In this document: positions 5,274-9,256 of the stretch, piece after piece
How the letters are laid out: each line of letters begins with the position of its first letter
Position numbering within the stretch: position 1 is the stretch's first letter
From: Ilumatobacter sp.
GTDB lineage: Bacteria > Actinomycetota > Acidimicrobiia > Acidimicrobiales > Ilumatobacteraceae
Direction: 5' to 3'
Assembly: GCA_029263275.1 (NCBI GenBank)
Contig: JAJCXU010000142.1
Location: forward strand, 1-9,256
DNA length: 9,256 nucleotides
Translations under genes and position numbers: made by a program
Notes under the pieces: model-generated
Seen by the model: only the letters and a program-made list of their open reading frames with translations
Told to the model about the DNA's origin: nothing
Database searches by the model: none

Positions 5274-7331
5274 ATGAGCACGCGCCACCACGTCGTCTTC
5301 GCGCCGTCCGGGCTGTCGGTCACGGTCGACGAGGGCACCACCGTGCTCGACGCCGCGCGGCAGGCGGGCGCTGACCTCGACTCGACGTGCGGCGGCCGCG
5401 GGTTGTGCGGGCGCTGCCAAGTCGTGCCGAGCGTGGGCTCGTTCTCGAAATGGCAGGTCGAATCGACAGCCGACTCGCTCACGGGGTGGACCTCGACGGA
5501 AGAGGACTACACCGGCCGGCGTCCGATTCTGGATGGTCAGCGACTCGGATGCGCGGCGCAGGTGCGCGGCGATGTTGTTGTCGAGATTCCCGCGGCGAGC
5601 CAAGTCCACAAACAGGTCGTACGGAAGTCGGTCGACGTGGGCGACATCGAAATCGACCCACTGGTCCGCCTCCACTACATCGAACTCCCGAAAGCCGAAC
5701 TCGGCGCGGAGCTCGGCGGGCTGAGCGAGCAGATCGCGACGGCGCTGTACTCCGACTACGACGTCACGATGACGCACATCGACGTCAACGTCTTGCCGCT
5801 CATCGCCCATGCCGCCAAGCGCGGCGACAACGCAATCACGGTTGCGGTCCGACACGGACGCGATGTGTGTGCGGTCTATCCGGGCTACGTCGATCGGGCC
5901 TTCGGCGTGGCGGTCGATGTCGGGTCGACGACGGTGGCCGGTCACCTCGTTGATCTGGGTACCGGCGAGGTCGTCGCAACTCACGGCGTCATGAACCCGC
6001 AGATCCGGTTCGGTGACGACCTGATGTCGCGGGTGTCGTACGTGATGATGAACCCGGGGGGCGAGATCGAACTGACCCGATCAATCCGATCCGCGCTTGA
6101 TGCGATGGTCGGCGAATTGGTGGCTGAGGCCGCCGACACCGTGGAGACCTTGCGCCCGATCGATCGTGCATCGGTGCTCGACATGACGATCGTCGGCAAC
6201 CCGATCATGCATCACGTGATCCTGGGCATCGACCCCACGCCACTCGGCCAGGCACCGTTCCTGCTCGCGACTGACAGCGCTGTGATCACTCGGGCGGCCG
6301 ATCTCGAGATCGACGCGCCGTTCGCCTCGACCTACTTGCTTCCGTGCATCGCCGGTCACGTCGGTGCCGACACTGCCGGCGCGATCCTCGCCGAAGGACC
6401 GCACCGTTCCGAGGCACTCCAGCTGCTGGTCGACGTCGGCACGAACGCCGAGATTGTGTTCGGCAACTCCGAGCATGTGCTCGCCGCCTCCTCCCCCACC
6501 GGCCCAGCCTTCGAAGGTGCACAGATCTCCGCTGGCATGCGTGCCACCGCCGGGGCGATCGAGCGGGTGCGCATCGACCGCGACACGCTGGAACCCCGCG
6601 TCAAGGTGATCGGCAGCGACCTCTGGTCAGACGATCCGGACCTCGCTGAGGAGACGCGCCAACTCGACATCGCGGGAATCTGCGGCTCGGGAATCATCGA
6701 AGTGATGGGCGAGCTGTACCTCGCCGGGCTGATCGACGTCGACGGCACCGTCCGCTCGGACGGCCCAGACAAGACGAGCCGAGTATTCCCCGACGGTCGC
6801 ACCTTCTCGTACCGACTGTTCGGCGACTCGGATGATCCGGCAGAGAACATCAACGTCACTCAAGACGACGTCCGGGCGATCCAACTCGCGAAGGCCGCGC
6901 TGCGCGCCGGCATCGACCTGCTGTGCGAGCACGCGGGCAAGACCGACCCGAACGAGATCGGCTCGGTCCGCCTCGCCGGTGCGTTCGGCGCGCACATCGA
7001 CCCGCTCTACGCGAAGGTGCTCGGCCTCGTCCCCGATGTGCCGGTCGACAAGGTCGCTTCGGTCGGCAATGCCGCCGGTGCGGGCGCGGTCCGCGCATTG
7101 GTGTCGGCCGCCCAGCGCGCCGAGATCGAGGCAACGGTTCGCAACGTCGAGAAGATTGAGACGGCGACCGAGCCTCGGTTCCAGGAACTGTTCGTCAATG
7201 CCATGGGCTTCCCGCACACCAGCGAGCCGACGCCGAACCTCTCCACGGAGACCGATCTGCCCGTGGCCCAGGCTCGCGCCGAAGGCGCCGGTGCTCGTCA
7301 GCGCACCGGGCGTCGTCGACGCCCACTCTGA
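5274..7331 (+). CDS. reductive activator of corrinoid proteins (RACo-like, 2Fe-2S ferredoxin + ASKHA/DUF4445)
   Basis: A 685-residue protein that would use ATP to reduce accidentally oxidised Co(II) corrinoid back to active Co(I). The N-terminal plant-type ferredoxin domain (about 1-108) has cysteines C39, C45, C48 and C93 (C-x5-C-x2-C-x44-C), the usual 2Fe-2S set. A linker domain follows. The ASKHA ATPase region starts at about 208 with FGVAVDVGSTT (210-220). Further blocks are LLVDVGTNAEI (about 384-394), AGICGSGIIEVMGELY (from 467) and RLAGAFGAHIDP (566-577). Length and domain order match RACo/DUF4445 proteins. The C-terminus ends in a basic tail (GARQRTGRRRRPL, 673-685). It is the last gene of the operon. 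A 7-bp hairpin overlaps its final codons. Its presence implies that the corrinoid protein works in a redox-inactivating, probably oxic, setting. Confidence 0.94.
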   Translation: MSTRHHVVFAPSGLSVTVDEGTTVLDAARQAGADLDSTCGGRGLCGRCQVVPSVGSFSKWQVESTADSLTGWTSTEEDYTGRRPILDGQRLGCAAQVRGDVVVEIPAASQVHKQVVRKSVDVGDIEIDPLVRLHYIELPKAELGAELGGLSEQIATALYSDYDVTMTHIDVNVLPLIAHAAKRGDNAITVAVRHGRDVCAVYPGYVDRAFGVAVDVGSTTVAGHLVDLGTGEVVATHGVMNPQIRFGDDLMSRVSYVMMNPGGEIELTRSIRSALDAMVGELVAEAADTVETLRPIDRASVLDMTIVGNPIMHHVILGIDPTPLGQAPFLLATDSAVITRAADLEIDAPFASTYLLPCIAGHVGADTAGAILAEGPHRSEALQLLVDVGTNAEIVFGNSEHVLAASSPTGPAFEGAQISAGMRATAGAIERVRIDRDTLEPRVKVIGSDLWSDDPDLAEETRQLDIAGICGSGIIEVMGELYLAGLIDVDGTVRSDGPDKTSRVFPDGRTFSYRLFGDSDDPAENINVTQDDVRAIQLAKAALRAGIDLLCEHAGKTDPNEIGSVRLAGAFGAHIDPLYAKVLGLVPDVPVDKVASVGNAAGAGAVRALVSAAQRAEIEATVRNVEKIETATEPRFQELFVNAMGFPHTSEPTPNLSTETDLPVAQARAEGAGARQRTGRRRRPL
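7308..7324 (+). terminator. GC hairpin over the last codons of the RACo gene
   Basis: GGGCGTC (7308-7314) and GACGCCC (7318-7324) form a perfect 7-bp stem with a GTC loop, ending five bases before the stop codon. No T-run follows, so it is either a T-poor terminator closing the operon or a by-product of the Arg-rich coding tail (CGT/CGA/CGC codons). Confidence 0.3.
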
Positions 7332-7364
7332 CAGCCCGCGACCACGCGGCTACGGTTCCGCCCG

Positions 7365-8690
7365 ATGAACGAGAACGACGAGAACACCGCAGCGACGGAA
7401 CCCACCGTCGCCGAGCTTGCTCAACAGCTCCGCAATCAACAGGCGGAGATCCGTCAACTCCAAGCGGAACTCGAGGCGCAACGGGCCGCTCCTTCGACGA
7501 CACCAGTAGCCAGTGACGCCGCGAACACGCTTGCCGACGGTGCATCAACCCGGCGCGATGTGCTTCGCCGTGTCGGTGTTGCTGGCGCCGCAGTTGCCGG
7601 CGCCGTTGCCGGATCCGCGTTGGGCGCACAGCCGGTCGCGGCGGTCGATGCAGATCCAGTCCTCGCCGGGCGGTCGACAATCGCCACCAGCCGAACCAAG
7701 GTGGTCAAGAATCTCGGTCCGACGTTCACGCAAGACTTCATCCTCGGCGCCGCGGACTTCGTTAGCGCGTCGAACTTCGTGGCTGCCCTCGGCGGACAGG
7801 CCGGCGGCCCTCAAGTCAAGAACGGCGTGTACGGCTTCAGCAACAGCCGCACCAACGCCGACACCGACACCGGGCATGCGCTCGTGGCCGAAGCGACAAC
7901 CGCGGCGCGTTCGAACCTGTTCATGGTCAACAACGCCGGCGACCCGACCGAGGACACGATTTCGCACGCCGCCGGAGAGATGCGAACCGACGCCACCGGC
8001 GGCCTCTGGTACTGCACGAAGGCGGGGACCCCGGGCACCTGGGCCAAACTCGCCAGCGAAAGCATCGCATCACCGGAACGGCTCACGTCTGTGGCGAACC
8101 TCATGCTGGCAGTGCTGGTCCAGTCCCCGGTCACGATTCTCGGAACGCCGTTCAGGGTCTACGACTCGCGCTTCAACATGGGCAGTACGCCGAGCGGCCG
8201 ACTCGCTGTGGGTTCGTCTCGAGTCATTCCGACTCGCGACGCGCGCAATGTGGACGATGGCGTTGTCACCATCCCCGATGCCAACCCACCCGGCTCGATC
8301 GGAATCATCTACACCGTCACGCTGATCGGTCCGACCGGCACCGGCTTCGTCACGGTCAACCCGAGTACCGCCACCGAGGTCACGTCATCGACACTCAACT
8401 TCGACAGCACGTCGCCATCGGTGCAGGCCAACACCTCTTCGGTTTCGTTGGGCGGGGATCGTGAGATTCGAGTGATCGCCGGTGGAGTTCCCGGCGGTTC
8501 GTTCGACTTCCTCATCGACATCGTTGGCATCTACCTCAATATCGGCCTCGACTTGCTCAGCGCGGTCGCCAACACGATCTCCTCGGCCTCCGCTTCCAGC
8601 GAGCTGTCAGCAGCCGGCGACGAGCCCCTGAGCATGACTGAGCAAGTTGAGCGACTGGAAGCTGCGCTCGCGGCACTTTCCGCGACCTGA
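7365..8690 (+). CDS. Tat-exported surface protein of unknown function
   Basis: A 441-residue protein not recognised as an enzyme. Residues 12-42 form a short coiled coil (ELAQQLRNQQAEIRQLQAEL). A twin-arginine signal follows late, with STRRDVLRR at 61-69, a hydrophobic Ala/Gly/Val stretch at 70-88 and likely cleavage near residue 93-96. The exported part has a glycine-rich segment with LWYCTKAGTPGTWAKLA near 213-229. A beta-rich C-terminal domain follows: FRVYDSRFN (263-271), then YTVTLIGPTGTGFVTVNP, STLNF and FLIDIVGIYL. This resembles the repeated 'DTR ... NVTVV ... GFLTV.P ... DVVGYF' domain of actinobacterial surface proteins. A second short helix ends the protein (MTEQVERLEAALAAL). It sits between two units that share an operator, yet has no visible link to methyl transfer. 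No ribosome binding site is evident before ATG 7365. Confidence 0.75.
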   Translation: MNENDENTAATEPTVAELAQQLRNQQAEIRQLQAELEAQRAAPSTTPVASDAANTLADGASTRRDVLRRVGVAGAAVAGAVAGSALGAQPVAAVDADPVLAGRSTIATSRTKVVKNLGPTFTQDFILGAADFVSASNFVAALGGQAGGPQVKNGVYGFSNSRTNADTDTGHALVAEATTAARSNLFMVNNAGDPTEDTISHAAGEMRTDATGGLWYCTKAGTPGTWAKLASESIASPERLTSVANLMLAVLVQSPVTILGTPFRVYDSRFNMGSTPSGRLAVGSSRVIPTRDARNVDDGVVTIPDANPPGSIGIIYTVTLIGPTGTGFVTVNPSTATEVTSSTLNFDSTSPSVQANTSSVSLGGDREIRVIAGGVPGGSFDFLIDIVGIYLNIGLDLLSAVANTISSASASSELSAAGDEPLSMTEQVERLEAALAALSAT

Positions 8691-8711
8691 ACTTCCCCCT
8701 CACCCCTGGGC

Positions 8712-8746
8712 GTTCTGTATGATGGAACAGTTCCGCATGGTGGGAC
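8712..8746 (+). promoter_or_regulatory. paired IclR-type operator upstream of the mttB-like gene
   Basis: GTTCCGCATGGTGGGAC (8730-8746) matches the 17-bp palindrome at 2356-2372 in 14 of 17 positions. It is preceded after one A by GTTCTGTATGATGGAAC (8712-8728), whose outer arms GTTC/GAAC are perfect inverted repeats. The 17 + A + 17 layout is identical to 2338-2372. A -10-like TATGAT (8718-8723) lies inside the left copy, so binding there would block transcription; no good -35 was found. Confidence 0.65.
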
Positions 8747-8762
8747 TTCAAGGCGCCACGGC

Positions 8763-8776
8763 GAGGTGATTGGGGA
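8763..8776 (+). promoter_or_regulatory. ribosome binding region of the mttB-like gene
   Basis: GAGGTGAT (8763-8770) is fully complementary to the 16S rRNA 3' end but lies 11 bases from ATG 8782. GGGGA (8772-8776) is nearer, at 5 bases. Either can serve, and both support initiation at 8782. Confidence 0.55.
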
Positions 8777-8781
8777 TCGGA

Positions 8782-9256
8782 ATGAGTGAAGAACGTCGAG
8801 GACGTCGATCAGGGGGACGCGCCGGGCGTGCGGCAAGTCGGGCAACGTCTGCCGCGCCCGTCCCGCCGTACCTGCAACGACAGATACGGCCCTATGAATT
8901 GGTCACCGACGAACACCTCGAAGTGATCGAGCACAACGCCGACACCATCCTCGAACAGGTCGGTATCGAGTTCCGGAACTACCCGAGCGCTCTCGAGATG
9001 TGGCGCGATGCCGGAGCGGACGTCGACGGCGAACGTGTCCGCTTCCCTCGCGGTCTCTGTCGACAACTCGTCCAAGCCACCGCGCCGCGCCAGTACACCC
9101 AGCACGCCCGCAACCCTGCGCGCAACGTCGAAATCGGCGGCAACAACACGGTGTTCGCACCGAACTACGGCTCACCGTTCGTCTACGACCAGGACCACGG
9201 TCGCCGCTACGCCACGATCAACGACTTCGAGAACATCGTGAAGCTCGCGTACTCGT
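8782..9256 (+). CDS. MttB-family (trimethylamine methyltransferase-like) corrinoid methyltransferase, N-terminal part
   Basis: The first 158 codons of a gene cut by the right edge. The frame stays open to the end. After a basic tail (ERRGRRSGGRAGRAASRA, 4-21) come PPYLQRQIRPYELVTDEHLEVIEHNADTILEQVGIEF, GADVDGERVRFPRGLCRQLV, the APRQYTQHARNP block and NNTVFAPNYGSPFVYD, ending with GRRYATINDFENIVKLAY. This order is characteristic of the MttB family, which moves a methyl group from methylated amines (trimethylamine with pyrrolysine; betaines and related compounds without it) to a corrinoid protein. The pyrrolysine position lies beyond the window, so the subtype cannot be tested. It is the expected substrate-specific partner of the operon at 2419-7331, shares its operator, and is separated from it only by the surface protein gene. 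Substrate unknown; a quaternary amine is likely. Confidence 0.9.
   Translation, partial: MSEERRGRRSGGRAGRAASRATSAAPVPPYLQRQIRPYELVTDEHLEVIEHNADTILEQVGIEFRNYPSALEMWRDAGADVDGERVRFPRGLCRQLVQATAPRQYTQHARNPARNVEIGGNNTVFAPNYGSPFVYDQDHGRRYATINDFENIVKLAYS

Noticed and set aside
4125..5984. 619-codon open frame on the minus strand
   Set aside because: It lies antisense to three well-supported genes (end of the 'virulence factor' gene, pterin methyltransferase, RACo) and has the Asp/Arg/Val/His-rich composition of a mirror frame in high-GC DNA; no domain is recognisable.
7355..7370. GTTCCGC followed by GAAC over the start of the surface protein gene, resembling a third operator
   Set aside because: The spacing is one base short of the 17-bp site, the right half is incomplete, there is no paired copy 18 bp upstream, and a 7-base half-site is expected about once by chance in a window this size.
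8782..9256. Pyrrolysine-type trimethylamine methyltransferase
   Set aside because: The in-frame TAG used by pyrrolysine MttB lies far downstream and beyond the window, so neither type can be shown; no pyl genes are present.
1..9256. tRNA or rRNA genes, CRISPR arrays, insertion sequences, prophage parts
   Set aside because: No direct-repeat array, transposase, tRNA-like fold or rRNA segment was seen on either strand.

Overview
The window is high-GC bacterial DNA with tightly packed genes on both strands. It most likely comes from an actinobacterium. The actinobacterial-style Tat-exported surface protein at 7365-8690 and the overall gene style point towards marine Acidimicrobiia (Ilumatobacter-like), but that placement is inference from style and not from a marker gene.

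Left part (1-2183, all minus strand): the 5' end of nuoB and a complete nuoA begin a complex I operon that runs off the left edge. Next comes nth (endonuclease III), whose iron-sulfur loop lacks the canonical cysteine spacing, and then an IclR-family transcriptional regulator. The regulator is transcribed divergently from the main block.

Centre (2184-7331, plus strand): an intergenic region of about 235 bp carries a strong 17-bp palindrome. It is followed by a five-gene operon: corrinoid (cobalamin-binding) protein, DUF1638 protein, small 'virulence factor'-domain protein, methyltetrahydrofolate:corrinoid methyltransferase, and a RACo-type 2Fe-2S/ASKHA reductive activator of corrinoid proteins. 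Spacings are 3 bp, a 4-bp overlap, 24 bp and 9 bp.

Right part (7365-9256, plus strand): an apparently unrelated Tat-exported surface protein, then the 5' part of an MttB-family (non-pyrrolysine-type N-terminus) methyltransferase that is cut by the window edge. This is the substrate-specific partner the operon needs. Its promoter region carries the same paired operator as the corrinoid operon, 17 bp + A + 17 bp, which ties the two loci together across the surface protein gene.

Working model: MttB-like protein demethylates a methylated (probably quaternary) amine onto the cobalamin of the corrinoid protein. The pterin-binding enzyme passes the methyl group to tetrahydrofolate, and RACo re-reduces inactivated Co(II). 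The DUF1638 and 'virulence factor' proteins are uncharacterised accessory parts, and the IclR protein is the probable substrate-responsive switch. Four of the proteins carry an Arg/Gly-rich tail, which may be a shared assembly or localisation signal. The substrate cannot be named from this sequence.
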